A stretch of 64,000 nucleotides of DNA from CAWALV01 sp963782965 (GTDB taxonomy: Bacteria; Actinomycetota; Actinomycetes; Acidothermales; Acidothermaceae). Shown one piece after another: positions 51,710-60,433 of this stretch. The notes beneath the pieces were generated by a model that saw only the letters and a program-made list of their open reading frames with translations, was not told the origin of the DNA and ran no database searches. Each line of letters begins with the position of its first letter. Position 1 is the stretch's first letter. The stretch covers positions 1,302,001 through 1,366,000 of the forward strand of contig CAWALV010000006.1 of the NCBI GenBank assembly GCA_963782965.1, written 5' to 3'. The position numbers were made by a program, and so were the translations under genes.

Positions 51710-52743
51710 CGGGCGACGACCAGCACCTGGCCGATGCCGGCGGACCGCAGGTCGTCGCGCTCGGCGGCGGGCACGGGCTGGCGGCGTCACTCTCGGCCCT
51801 GCGCCGGGTCACGGCTCGGCTCACGGCGGTCGTCACAGTCTCCGACGACGGCGGTTCGAGCGGGCGGTTGCGCCGGGAGTTCGGGGTCCTGCCGCCCGGC
51901 GACCTGCGCAAGGCGCTCGCCGCGTTGTGCGGTGACGACCCGTGGGGCCGGGTCTGGGCGCAGTTGATCCAACACCGGTTCGGCGGCGACGGCGAGCTGC
52001 GCGACCACGCGCTCGGAAACCTGATCATCGTGGCGCTCAGCGACCTGCTCGGCGACCAGGTCGCCGCCCTCGACCTGGTCGGCCGGTTGCTCGGCGCGCA
52101 GGGTCGGGTGCTCCCGATGGCGGTCGTGCCGCTGGACATCGAAGCCACCGTCGCCGGTCTCGACCCTGCCGACCCGCACGCCGAGCGGATCGTGCGCGGC
52201 CAGGTCGCCGTGGCGACCGCGCCCGGCCGGGTGGTCAGCGTGTCCCTCGCCCCGCCACGACCCCCTGCCTGCCCCGACGCCGTCGCCGCGATCCGGGCAG
52301 CCGACTGGGTCGTGCTCGGCCCCGGCTCATGGTTTTCCAGCGTGCTGCCGCACCTGCTGGTACCGGAGCTCGCCGACGCGATCCTCACGACTTCGGCGCG
52401 CAAGCTCGTCGCGCTCAACCTTGCGCCCCAGCCGGGTGAGACCACGAACTTCTCACCCGAGAACCACCTGGATGTGCTCGCTGCACATGCGCCCGGTCTG
52501 CACGTCGACGTCGTGCTGGGCGACACCGGTGTGGTGCGCGACGTCGGTACGTTGACGTCGGCCGCGGCGGCGCTGGGCGCCGAGCTCGTCCTCGACTCCG
52601 TCGCGATGAACGACGGAAGCCCTCGGCACGATCCCGCGCTTCTCGCGGTTGCATATGCAAGCATCTTCAACCGGACCGCGCCGCGCGCCGGTGCGGCGGG
52701 GGCAGGCTCGGAGGGTCACCACCCGGCCGAGCGCGGCGAGTAG
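51706..52743 (+). CDS. yvcK: Gluconeogenesis/UDP-sugar-binding factor YvcK (CofD-like)
   Basis: CofD-fold protein of 345 residues. In Bacillus it is needed for growth on gluconeogenic carbon; the Mycobacterium homologue (CuvA) affects cell wall synthesis and binds UDP-sugars. The N-terminal VVALGGGHGLAASLSALRR and VTVSDDGGSSGRLRREFGVL match the nucleotide-binding loops, then PPGDLRKALAAL, and VLGPGSWFSSVLPHLLV. GTG 51706 overlaps the rapZ stop. The longer open frame upstream is within rapZ and uvrC and is rejected. The C-terminal 25 residues are a variable tail. Confidence 0.94.
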   Translation: MTGDDQHLADAGGPQVVALGGGHGLAASLSALRRVTARLTAVVTVSDDGGSSGRLRREFGVLPPGDLRKALAALCGDDPWGRVWAQLIQHRFGGDGELRDHALGNLIIVALSDLLGDQVAALDLVGRLLGAQGRVLPMAVVPLDIEATVAGLDPADPHAERIVRGQVAVATAPGRVVSVSLAPPRPPACPDAVAAIRAADWVVLGPGSWFSSVLPHLLVPELADAILTTSARKLVALNLAPQPGETTNFSPENHLDVLAAHAPGLHVDVVLGDTGVVRDVGTLTSAAAALGAELVLDSVAMNDGSPRHDPALLAVAYASIFNRTAPRAGAAGAGSEGHHPAERGE

Positions 52744-52762
52744 TGGAAAGGACACCGAGGCG

Positions 52763-53743
52763 ATGGCGATGACCGGCGCGGTGAAGGACGAGCTGTCGCG
52801 GCTGACCGTGACGAAGACGTGTTGCCGCAAGGCAGAGACTGCCGCGTTGCTGCGGTTCGCCGGCGGGCTGCATCTGGTGGGGGGCCACGTCGTCATCGAG
52901 GCCGAACTCGACACCGGTGTGGCAGCCCGCCGGGTGCGGCGCGACATCGCCGAGTTGTACGGCCACACCTCCGACCTCGCTGTCATCGCGCCAGGCGGGT
53001 TGCGCAAGGGCAGCCGCTACGTCGTCCGCGTCGCGAAGGACGGCGACTTGCTGGCCAAGCAGACCGGCCTGCTCGACGGCCGCGGCCGGCCGATCCGGGG
53101 ACTTCCGCCGCAAGTCGTCTCGGGAGGCGTCTGCGACGCCGAGTCGGCGTGGCGAGGCGCGTTCATCGCGCACGGGTCGCTGACCGAACCCGGTCGCTCG
53201 TCGGCGCTGGAGATCACTTGTCCCGGGCCGGAAGCGGCCCTCGCGCTGGTCGGTGCCGCACGACGGCTCGGCGTCTCGGCGAAGGCCAGAGAGGTGCGAG
53301 GCGTCGACCGGGTGGTGATCCGCGACGGTGACGCGATCGGCGCGTTGCTCACGCGTCTCGGCGCCCACGACAGCGTCCTGGCATGGGAAGAGCGCCGCGT
53401 TCGGCGGGAGGTGCGGGCCGCGGCGAACCGGCTGGCGAACTTCGACGACGCGAACCTGCGGCGGTCGGCCCGGGCCGCTGTCGCGGCGGGCGCGCGGGTC
53501 ACGCGTGCGCTGGAGTTGCTCGGCGACGAAGCACCCGAGCACCTTGTCGTCGCCGGCCGGTTGCGGATCGAACACGCGCAAGCCTCGCTCGAGGAGCTGG
53601 GTGCGCTGGCCGACCCGCCGATGACCAAGGATGCCATCGCCGGGCGCATCCGCCGGCTGCTCGCGATGGCCGACAAGCGGGCCGGCGAACTCGGCGAGCC
53701 GGGCACCGACGCCGGTCTCACGCCGGACATGCTCGTTCCCTGA
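52763..53743 (+). CDS. whiA: Sporulation/cell-division regulator WhiA
   Basis: DNA-binding protein of 326 residues, with a degenerate LAGLIDADG homing-endonuclease fold followed by a C-terminal helix-turn-helix. In Streptomyces it controls sporulation septation; homologues occur across Gram-positives. Conserved parts are the N-terminal VKDELSRLTVTKTCCRKAE, AAWRG-type CDAESAWRGAFIAHGSLTEP in the endonuclease fold, and LRIEHAQASLEELGALADPP with MTKDAIAGRIRRLLAMAD in the HTH. ATG 52763, or ATG 52769 with GAGG eight bases upstream. Presence of whiA does not prove that the organism sporulates. Confidence 0.95.
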   Translation: MAMTGAVKDELSRLTVTKTCCRKAETAALLRFAGGLHLVGGHVVIEAELDTGVAARRVRRDIAELYGHTSDLAVIAPGGLRKGSRYVVRVAKDGDLLAKQTGLLDGRGRPIRGLPPQVVSGGVCDAESAWRGAFIAHGSLTEPGRSSALEITCPGPEAALALVGAARRLGVSAKAREVRGVDRVVIRDGDAIGALLTRLGAHDSVLAWEERRVRREVRAAANRLANFDDANLRRSARAAVAAGARVTRALELLGDEAPEHLVVAGRLRIEHAQASLEELGALADPPMTKDAIAGRIRRLLAMADKRAGELGEPGTDAGLTPDMLVP

Positions 53744-53827
53744 GGACGGGAGCGGTCCCAACAATCAGGGCGAAAGTCCCACCCCGCTAGGCCGCATCCC
53801 ACTGGCAGTCGGGGGCCGTCGATCCGT

Positions 53828-53833
53828 TAGGGT
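53828..53833 (+). promoter_or_regulatory. -10 element for the gap-pgk-tpiA operon
   Basis: TAGGGT in the 210-base gap after whiA would give a leader of about 113 bases before gap. That leader has a small hairpin (CCGGC/GCCGG, 53877-53892) and a GTTTTTCG tract near 53910. No riboswitch class is recognised. Confidence 0.4.
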
Positions 53834-53953
53834 CGTTGTGCCGGTTCGCTCGTCGGCGGGCCGTTTCAGCTGTGCACCGGCAAGGGCGCCGGAGCGAAAG
53901 ACTCAAGAGTGTTTTTCGTCTGTTGTGTCCCGGATGGGACGAGGGAGATGACC

Positions 53954-54964
53954 GTGGCTATTCGTGTTGGCGTCAACGGGTTCGGACGCATCGGACGCAA
54001 CTTCTACCGCGCGGTCGCCGCGTCGCAGGGCAGCAACATCGAGATCGTCGCGGTCAACGACCTGACCGACACCAAAACGCTCGCGCACCTGCTGAAGTAC
54101 GACACGGTGCTCGGCACTTTCGCCGGCGACGTGCGGGCCGGAGACGGCACGATCACGGTCGACGGCAAGGAGATCAAGGTTCTCTCCCAGCGCGACCCGG
54201 CCCAGCTGCCATGGGGCGAGCTCGGTGTCGACATCGTCATCGAGTCGACCGGTCACTTCACGGACGCCGAGAAGGCCAAGGCGCACATCGCCGCGGGCGC
54301 CAAGAAGGTCATCATCTCGGCGCCGGCCAAGAACGAGGACGCGACGTTCGTGATCGGCGTCAACGACGGCGACTACGACGCAGCCAAGCACCACGTGATC
54401 AGCAACGCGTCGTGCACGACGAACTGTGTCGCGCCGCTCGCGAAGGTGCTGCAGGACTCCTTCGGCATCGTCAAGGGCTTCATGACCACGGTCCACGCGT
54501 ACACCAACGACCAGGTCATCCTCGACTTCCCGCACAAGGACCTGCGCCGCGCCCGCGCTGCGGCGCAGAACATCATCCCGACGACGACCGGTGCCGCGAA
54601 GGCGGTCGCGCTGGTGCTTCCGGAGCTGAAGGGCAAGCTGGACGGCTTCGCTCTGCGGGTGCCGGTGCCCGACGGCTCGATCACCGACCTCGTCGTCGAG
54701 CTCGAGCGCGAGGTGACCAAGGAAGAGGTCAACGCGGCGTACAAGGCAGCCGCCGAAGGCCCGCTGAAGGGTTACCTCTACTACAGCGAGGACCCGATCG
54801 TCTCCTCCGACATCGTCGGCTCGCCTGCGTCGTGCACGTTCGACGCCCCGCTCACGATGGCGAGCGGCAAGAGCGTGAAGGTGCTCGGCTGGTACGACAA
54901 CGAGTGGGGCTACTCGAGCCGACTCGTCGACCTGACCGCGCTCGTCGCGTCTCGTCTCGGCTAG
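53954..54964 (+). CDS. gap: Glyceraldehyde-3-phosphate dehydrogenase
   Basis: NAD-dependent glycolytic dehydrogenase of 336 residues. The NAD site is RVGVNGFGRIGRNFYRA. VNDLTD has the Asp that favours NAD over NADP. The active-site Cys154 is in SNASCTTNCVAPLA, with HAYTNDQ and the phosphate-binding TTTGAAKAV following, and WYDNEWGYSSR near the end. GTG 53954 is preferred to ATG 53948 because GAGGGAG then lies six bases upstream instead of touching the start. First gene of gap-pgk-tpiA. Confidence 0.96.
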   Translation: MAIRVGVNGFGRIGRNFYRAVAASQGSNIEIVAVNDLTDTKTLAHLLKYDTVLGTFAGDVRAGDGTITVDGKEIKVLSQRDPAQLPWGELGVDIVIESTGHFTDAEKAKAHIAAGAKKVIISAPAKNEDATFVIGVNDGDYDAAKHHVISNASCTTNCVAPLAKVLQDSFGIVKGFMTTVHAYTNDQVILDFPHKDLRRARAAAQNIIPTTTGAAKAVALVLPELKGKLDGFALRVPVPDGSITDLVVELEREVTKEEVNAAYKAAAEGPLKGYLYYSEDPIVSSDIVGSPASCTFDAPLTMASGKSVKVLGWYDNEWGYSSRLVDLTALVASRLG

Positions 54965-54973
54965 GGCAGCCAT

Positions 54974-56203
54974 ATGCGCACCGTCGACGACCTCGAGGTC
55001 GCCGGCCGTACCGTGCTGGTCCGGTCCGACCTCAACGTGCCGATCCAGTGGGATGCCGGGCGCCCGACCATCACCGACGACAAACGGATTCAGGCGAGCC
55101 TGCCGACCATCCGCGACCTCGCCGGTCGGGGCGCCCGCGTCGTCGTGCTGGCTCACCTCGGCAGGCCCAAGGGCGAGATCAAGCCGGAGTTCTCGCTGCG
55201 CCCGGTGGCGCAGCGGTTGCAAGAACTCCTCGGCCAGCCGGTCGCCTTTCCGGAGACCGCCGACGGCGGTATTGCCGGGCCGGCTGCCGCGGCGGCAGTA
55301 GCCGGCACGGCGGAAGGCGGCGTCGTCCTGCTCGAGAACCTGCGCTTCGAAGCGGCAGAGACCAGCAAGGACGACGACCAGCGGGCGACCTTCGCCGAGC
55401 AGCTGGCTGCGCTGGCCGGCGACGGCGGTGCCTACGTCGGCGACGGTTTCGGGGCCGTCCATCGCAAGCATGCGAGCGTGTACGACCTGCCCATGCGGCT
55501 GCCGAACGCGGCCGGCGGGCTCGTGCTTGCGGAAGTGCGGGTGCTCGAGCGGCTCACCGAGCGGCTCGAGCGCCCCTACGTCGTCGTGCTCGGCGGCGCG
55601 AAGGTGTCGGACAAGCTCGGCGTCATCGCGAACCTGCTCGAGAAGGTCGACCGGTTGCTGATCGGCGGCGGGATGGCCTACACGTTCTTGAAGGCGCAGG
55701 GTCACGAGATCGGCAACTCGCTGCTGGAAGCCGACCAGCTCGACACCGTGCGCGGGTTCGTCGACGAGGCCGAGAAGCGAGGCGTGGAGTTGGTGCTTCC
55801 GGTCGACGTCGTGGCGGCCGCCTCCTTCGCGCCGGACGCAGACCATTCCGTGGTCGCGGCCACCGCGATCCCGGCCGATCGCGAAGGGCTCGACATCGGC
55901 CCGCAGACCCGTGAGCTGTTCGCCGCCAAGCTCGCCGACGCACGCACCGTGTTCTGGAACGGACCCATGGGGGTCTTCGAGTTCGAGGCTTTCGCGCCGG
56001 GCACGAAGTCGCTCGCGCAAGCCCTTGCCGAGGTCACCGCAGCCGGCGGCCTGACCGTGGTGGGTGGCGGCGATTCCGCGGCAGCCGTCCGAAAGCTCGG
56101 GTTCGCGGAGTCGGCGTTCGGTCACGTCTCGACCGGCGGCGGGGCGAGCCTGGAATACCTCGAAGGCAAGACCCTGCCCGGCCTGCAAGCGCTGGGGGCG
56201 TGA
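54974..56203 (+). CDS. pgk: Phosphoglycerate kinase
   Basis: Transfers phosphate from 1,3-bisphosphoglycerate to ADP. The 409 residues are usual. The N-terminal substrate site is VRSDLNVPIQ, then VVVLAHLGRPKGE, LLENLRFEAAE and GDGFGAVHRKHASV. Nucleotide-domain motifs are VVLGGAKVSDKLGVI, WNGPMGVFEFEAFAPG and VVGGGDSAAAVRKLG with STGGGASLEYLEGK. ATG 54974 has AGGG seven to eight bases upstream. There is a nine-base gap after gap, so they are co-transcribed. Confidence 0.97.
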   Translation: MRTVDDLEVAGRTVLVRSDLNVPIQWDAGRPTITDDKRIQASLPTIRDLAGRGARVVVLAHLGRPKGEIKPEFSLRPVAQRLQELLGQPVAFPETADGGIAGPAAAAAVAGTAEGGVVLLENLRFEAAETSKDDDQRATFAEQLAALAGDGGAYVGDGFGAVHRKHASVYDLPMRLPNAAGGLVLAEVRVLERLTERLERPYVVVLGGAKVSDKLGVIANLLEKVDRLLIGGGMAYTFLKAQGHEIGNSLLEADQLDTVRGFVDEAEKRGVELVLPVDVVAAASFAPDADHSVVAATAIPADREGLDIGPQTRELFAAKLADARTVFWNGPMGVFEFEAFAPGTKSLAQALAEVTAAGGLTVVGGGDSAAAVRKLGFAESAFGHVSTGGGASLEYLEGKTLPGLQALGA

Positions 56204-56207
56204 GCGA

Positions 56208-57011
56208 GTGAGCGCCGCCAAGAAGCCGGCCCGGATGCCCCTGATGGCCGGCAACTGGAAGATGAACCTGAACCACCTGGAAGCGATCGGGCTGGTGCAA
56301 AAGCTCGCGTTCACGCTGACCGACGCCGACTACGACGCCGTCGACGTGGCCGTGCTCCCGCCCTTCACCGATCTACGCAGCGTGCAGACGCTCGTCGACG
56401 GTGACCGGCTGCGTATCCGCTACGGGGCGCAGGACGTCTCACCGCACGCCAGCGGCGCCTACACCGGCGAGATATCGGCCGCCATGCTGGCCAAACTCGG
56501 CTGCACCTTCGTCGTCGTCGGGCACTCCGAGCGCCGGCAGTACCACGCCGAGAGCGACGAGCTGGTCAACGCCAAGCTGCGGGCCGTCCTCGACGCCGAC
56601 ATGACCCCGATCCTGTGCATCGGCGAACCGCTCGAGGTCCGCCGCGCGGGCGAGCACGTCGTCCACACCCTGCGCCAGCTGGACGGCGGGCTCGCCGGCG
56701 TCTCGGAGGAGGAAGCGGCAGGCATCGTCGTCGCGTACGAACCGGTGTGGGCGATCGGCACCGGCGAGGTGGCGACGCCGCTCGACGCCCAGGAAGTGTG
56801 TGCCGCGATCCGGTCGCACCTGGCCGAGCTCTACTCCGCGGGCGTGGCCGAGCAGGCGCGGATCTTGTATGGCGGGTCTGTCAAGGGAAATAATGCGGCA
56901 GGGATCATGGAACAGCCCGATGTCGATGGTGGATTGGTCGGTGGTGCCAGTCTCGATGCCGAGGATTTCGTCCGGATTGCCCGCTATCGCAGCGGGGATA
57001 CGGCCGAGTGA
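56208..57011 (+). CDS. tpiA: Triosephosphate isomerase
   Basis: Interconverts dihydroxyacetone phosphate and glyceraldehyde 3-phosphate. The 267 residues are slightly above the usual 250-260. Catalytic residues are Lys18 (MAGNWKMN), His106 (VVVGHSERR) and Glu178 (VAYEPVWAIGTG). The phosphate loop is ILYGGSVKGNN. GTG 56208 lies four bases after the pgk stop, and the N-terminal SAAKKPARMP is a short basic extension. Last gene of the operon; a weak GTGTC/GACAC hairpin follows at 57024-57041. Confidence 0.96.
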   Translation: MSAAKKPARMPLMAGNWKMNLNHLEAIGLVQKLAFTLTDADYDAVDVAVLPPFTDLRSVQTLVDGDRLRIRYGAQDVSPHASGAYTGEISAAMLAKLGCTFVVVGHSERRQYHAESDELVNAKLRAVLDADMTPILCIGEPLEVRRAGEHVVHTLRQLDGGLAGVSEEEAAGIVVAYEPVWAIGTGEVATPLDAQEVCAAIRSHLAELYSAGVAEQARILYGGSVKGNNAAGIMEQPDVDGGLVGGASLDAEDFVRIARYRSGDTAE

Positions 57012-57063
57012 TTCGCCAGCGTAGTGTCACCTCGGCGACACCTCGTGCACTGAGATCCGCTTT

Positions 57064-57079
57064 GTAACTCTTGAGTCAC
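57064..57079. promoter_or_regulatory. Near-perfect palindrome GTAACTC-TT-GAGTCAC
   Basis: Seven-base arms with one mismatch around TT. It lies about 300 bases before the transporter operon and 52 after tpiA. It could be an operator for the transporter or part of a tpiA 3' structure. Confidence 0.4.
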
Positions 57080-57122
57080 GATCTGCATCGGATTAGCGAC
57101 AGTCGGCGTCCGAACACGAAGC

Positions 57123-57140
57123 CCGCGACTACAGTCGCGG
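57123..57140. promoter_or_regulatory. Perfect palindrome CCGCGACT-AC-AGTCGCGG
   Basis: Eight-base perfect arms around AC, 18 bp in all. The centre-to-centre distance to the palindrome at 57064 is 60 bp. The central TACAGT could also serve as a -10 hexamer, so a bound protein would cover it. Confidence 0.5.
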
Positions 57141-57381
57141 CCACGGCTCGGGCCAACAATCACCCCGTGCCAGCCGGCTGGCAACGTCCTTCGGCAGTTT
57201 GTTCGGCAGTTCGTCGCCTCGGGTCTGGGTGGTCGGCGGCAGGTGTTCGGCATCAGCTGAGCGGTTGCCCGGCGATTTTCCGGTGATTCGTGCGGCGGTT
57301 GGTCGGAACTTGGTGAACAGTTGGGGCAGGAGTCGGAACTACTTGCGGACCGCCCACAAGGCGGTCGGAAGAAGGAGAGAC

Positions 57382-59193
57382 ATGCTGGGCAGACGGAGAG
57401 GGCTCAAGGTGGCGGCAACCGTCGCCGTCCTCGCACTTGCAGCGGCTGGCTGCGGGAGCAGTAAGAACAAGGGCAGCAGCGGCGGCCAATCGAACCTCAA
57501 CAACAGCGGCAAGCCGGTCACCGGTGGCACCCTGCACATGCTCGGCACGGGTGACGTCGACTACATGGACCCGAACATCTCGTACTACACGATCGGTGCC
57601 CTCGGCCTTCGGATGTGGAGCCGCCAGCTGGTGACCTTCCCGGCGGACCCGTCGAAGAACACCACCGACGTGCCCGACCTGGCCACCCAGGTGCCCACCG
57701 AGTCGAACGGCGGCGTCAGCAAGGACGGTCTGACCTACAAGTTCACGATCCGCAAGGACGCGATGTGGGACACCAGCCCGGCCCGCCAGATCACCGCTGC
57801 CGACGAGGTCCGCGGCATCAAGCGCACCTGCAACCCGGCCCAACCCTTCGGTGGACTGCCCGACTTCGAAAGCTTGATCAAGGGCTTCCAGTCGTTCTGT
57901 GACGGCTTCGCGAAGGTCGACCCCAAGTCGGCGTCCGCGATCGCGGACTACCAGAACAAGAACGACATCTCCGGTGTGCAGGTCGACCCCTCTGACCCGC
58001 AGACGGTCGTCATCACCTTGACGCAGCCGGCTTCTTACTTCGCGGCGATGTTCTCGATGCCCGCGTTCTCGCCGGCGCCGAAGGAGTACGACGCCTACCT
58101 CCCGGCCAGCGCGGAACTCGCGCAGCACACGATCTCCGACGGCCCGTACAAGGTCACCAAGTACAACCCGGGCCACGAGATCGACTTCGCGCGTAACCCC
58201 GCGTGGAAGGCGTCCAGCGACAGCGTTCGCAAGGCCTACGTCGACAACATCGTCGTGACGGAGACCAACAACCAGGACACCGTGCAGCAGCAGCTCGAGG
58301 CGAACGCGGCGAACGCCGACATGGAGTTCGACAGCTTCCCGCCGGTGTCGTCGATCCCGGGCCTGCAGGCCAAGAAGGACCCGAACTTCTTCCTCGGCCC
58401 GACATTCTCGTCGAACCCGTACGTCGTGTTCAACAACGTCTCGCCGAACAACAACAAGGCGTTGCAGAACGTGAAGGTGCGCAAGGCACTCGAAGAGGCC
58501 ATCAACCGTGACAACCTGATTCAGGACGCCGGTGGCCCCGCTCTCGACCCGCCGCTGACGCACGTGCTGCCTGCCGGCATCTCCGGCACCAGCAGCAACA
58601 CCTCGATCGACATGTACAAGTACGACGCGGCACAGGCGAAGAAGGACCTCGCTGCTGCGGGGTACCCGAACGGCCTGGAGCTGAAGCTGCTCTACCGGCC
58701 GGCATCGTCGACGAACAAGAAGATGTTCGCCACCTTGCAGCAGGACCTGACGGCGGCGGGCATCAAGCTCACCGGTGTCGGCGTGCCGAACGCGGACTTC
58801 TACACGAAGTACCTCGAGGTGCCGTCGGTGGCGCAGGGCGGTAAGTGGGACCTCGCCCTGGCCGGTTGGGGCCCGGACTGGTACGGCGACGCGGCGCTGT
58901 CGTACTTCGGCCCGCTGTTCTCCGGCAAGCCGTCGTTCCCGCCCGCGGGCAGCAACTTCGGTTTCTACGACAACCCGAAGGTCGACTCGCTGATCACTCA
59001 GGCGTCTGCGGCCAGTAGCTCCAGCAAGGCACAGTCGCTGTGGCAGCAGGCGGACAAGCAGATCATGGACGACGCTGCGTTCTTCCCGATCACGTCACCG
59101 CAGCAACCGCTGTACCACGCGAGCCGGGTGCACAACACCGTGTACGTTCCAGCGATCCAGAACTTCGATCCGACCAACGTCTGGTTGAAGTAG
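57382..59193 (+). CDS. Oligo/dipeptide ABC transporter substrate-binding lipoprotein
   Basis: Family 5 extracellular solute-binding protein, 603 residues. The signal peptide ends in lipobox LALAAAGC (Cys24), followed by a Gly/Ser/Asn linker. The core shows GGTLHMLGTGDVDYMDPN, the family line DGLTYKFTIRKDAMWDTSP, YKVTKYNPGHEIDFARNPAW, VRKALEEAINRDNLIQDAG and, late, LALAGWGPDWYGDAAL. ATG 57382 has AAGGAGA upstream. The ligand is probably a peptide, but family 5 also binds nickel, sugars and other small molecules. First gene of the operon, separated from the ATPases by a very strong hairpin. Confidence 0.93.
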   Translation: MLGRRRGLKVAATVAVLALAAAGCGSSKNKGSSGGQSNLNNSGKPVTGGTLHMLGTGDVDYMDPNISYYTIGALGLRMWSRQLVTFPADPSKNTTDVPDLATQVPTESNGGVSKDGLTYKFTIRKDAMWDTSPARQITAADEVRGIKRTCNPAQPFGGLPDFESLIKGFQSFCDGFAKVDPKSASAIADYQNKNDISGVQVDPSDPQTVVITLTQPASYFAAMFSMPAFSPAPKEYDAYLPASAELAQHTISDGPYKVTKYNPGHEIDFARNPAWKASSDSVRKAYVDNIVVTETNNQDTVQQQLEANAANADMEFDSFPPVSSIPGLQAKKDPNFFLGPTFSSNPYVVFNNVSPNNNKALQNVKVRKALEEAINRDNLIQDAGGPALDPPLTHVLPAGISGTSSNTSIDMYKYDAAQAKKDLAAAGYPNGLELKLLYRPASSTNKKMFATLQQDLTAAGIKLTGVGVPNADFYTKYLEVPSVAQGGKWDLALAGWGPDWYGDAALSYFGPLFSGKPSFPPAGSNFGFYDNPKVDSLITQASAASSSSKAQSLWQQADKQIMDDAAFFPITSPQQPLYHASRVHNTVYVPAIQNFDPTNVWLK

Positions 59194-59199
59194 CCGGGT

Positions 59200-59235
59200 A
59201 GCGGTGGGGCCGGGGTTCGCCCCGGCCCCACCGCT
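59200..59235 (+). terminator. Very strong stem-loop after the binding-protein gene
   Basis: Perfect 16-bp arms (59200-59215 with 59220-59235, starting AGCGGTGGGG) enclose a TTCG tetraloop, followed by TTCTATCG. It could terminate most transcripts after the binding protein or stabilise its mRNA. The same layout is seen between livK and livH. Confidence 0.85.
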
Positions 59236-59389
59236 TTCTATCGTCAAACCCTCGACCTGTGCCGGGAGTCGTCCTCTCGGGTGCTGCCTCGCACGGGGAC
59301 CCCGTGTGGCAGATTGGTAGAGGGGCTGGATCGAACGCGCCGAGGCTCACTCGGCCGTCGGCGCGTCACACCACCACTGTGGAGCCGTA

Positions 59390-60433
59390 ATGCCGCTACT
59401 GGAGGTCGAGGACCTCTCCGTCTTCTTCGACACCCCCGATGGTGTCGTCAAGGCGGTCGACCAGCTGTCGTTCAGCGTTGACACCGGTAAGACGCTGGGC
59501 ATCGTCGGGGAGTCCGGCTCCGGCAAGAGCGTGTCGACGCAGACCATCATGGGTCTGACCAGGGGAGCGCAGATCCGCGGCCGGGCGCTCTTCGAGGGCG
59601 CCGACCTGTTGGCGATGTCGCGTCGCGAATTGGAATCCGTGCGCGGCGCCGAGATCGCGATGATCTTCCAAGACCCGCTGTCGAGCCTGCACCCGTACTA
59701 CCGGGTCGGTTGGCAGATCGTCGAGATGGTGCGAGCGCACGACAAGTCGGTCTCCAAGGAGGCCGCCCGGGCCCGCGCGGTCGACCTGCTGCGGCTCGTC
59801 GGCATCCCGCGGCCGGATCGGCGCGTCGACGACTTCCCGCACCAGTTCTCCGGCGGCATGCGCCAGCGGGCGATGATCGCGATGGCGATGGCGTTGAACC
59901 CGAAACTGCTCATCGCCGACGAGCCGACGACGGCCCTCGACGTGACGGTGCAGGCGCAGGTGCTCGAGGTGATGAAGCGGGTGCAGGCCGAGTTCGGCAC
60001 CGCGATCATCATGATCACCCACGATCTCGGGGTGATCGCCGACCTCGCCGACGAGACCGTCGTCATGTATGCGGGCAGGGTGGCGGAACGGGCCGACCAG
60101 TCGGACCTCTTCTACTCCCACCACCACCCCTACACCGAAGGACTTCTCGAGTCACTGCCCGGCTACGGCGACCTTCAGGAGCGGCTTCGCCCGATCGACG
60201 GTCAGCCGCCGAGCCTGATCAACGTTCCGCCGGGCTGCCCCTTCCATCCCCGATGCCCGTACGTCATGGACATCTGCCGCACGGACGTGCCACCGCTTCG
60301 GGAGATCCCGGGCTCTGCACTGCACGTCTCGGCGTGCTGGCTGCCGACCGACCCGGCCGAGCGGGCCGCCGCGAGAGCAGCGATGGAAGCCCGGACCCGG
60401 ACGTCGTCGACTGCGACCGGAGAAGTGGCGTGA
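59390..60433 (+). CDS. oppD: Peptide ABC transporter ATPase OppD/DppD
   Basis: First ATPase of the transporter, 347 residues. Walker A is GESGSGKSVSTQTIMGL, the Q-loop is MIFQDPLSSLHPYYRV, signature FSGGMRQRAMIAMAMAL, Walker B LLIADEPTTALDV and switch His in IIMITHDLGVIADLAD. The C-terminal oligopeptide-transporter domain holds four cysteines (CPFHPRCPYVMDICRTDVPP and SACWLP), which bind a 4Fe-4S cluster in related proteins. ATG 59390 has GGAG a few bases upstream. It overlaps oppF. Confidence 0.94.
   Translation: MPLLEVEDLSVFFDTPDGVVKAVDQLSFSVDTGKTLGIVGESGSGKSVSTQTIMGLTRGAQIRGRALFEGADLLAMSRRELESVRGAEIAMIFQDPLSSLHPYYRVGWQIVEMVRAHDKSVSKEAARARAVDLLRLVGIPRPDRRVDDFPHQFSGGMRQRAMIAMAMALNPKLLIADEPTTALDVTVQAQVLEVMKRVQAEFGTAIIMITHDLGVIADLADETVVMYAGRVAERADQSDLFYSHHHPYTEGLLESLPGYGDLQERLRPIDGQPPSLINVPPGCPFHPRCPYVMDICRTDVPPLREIPGSALHVSACWLPTDPAERAAARAAMEARTRTSSTATGEVA

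Larger units (their letters stand above)
57012..57381. other. 370-base regulatory gap before the peptide transporter operon
   Basis: No gene is visible. The stretch contains two palindromes listed separately (57064-57079 and 57123-57140). It ends in a strong ribosome-binding site (AAGGAGA) for the lipoprotein gene. Several TTCGGCAGTT-like direct repeats occur around 57190-57215. I see no certain -35/-10 pair. Confidence 0.6.

Noticed and set aside
53903..56314. 803-codon open frame on the minus strand opposite gap-pgk
   Set aside because: Shadow of two highly conserved glycolytic genes; no domain is visible.
59300..59335. tRNA-like wording (GGCAGATTGGTAGAGGGG) before oppD
   Set aside because: It resembles a D-arm, but no acceptor, anticodon or T-stem can be paired around it.
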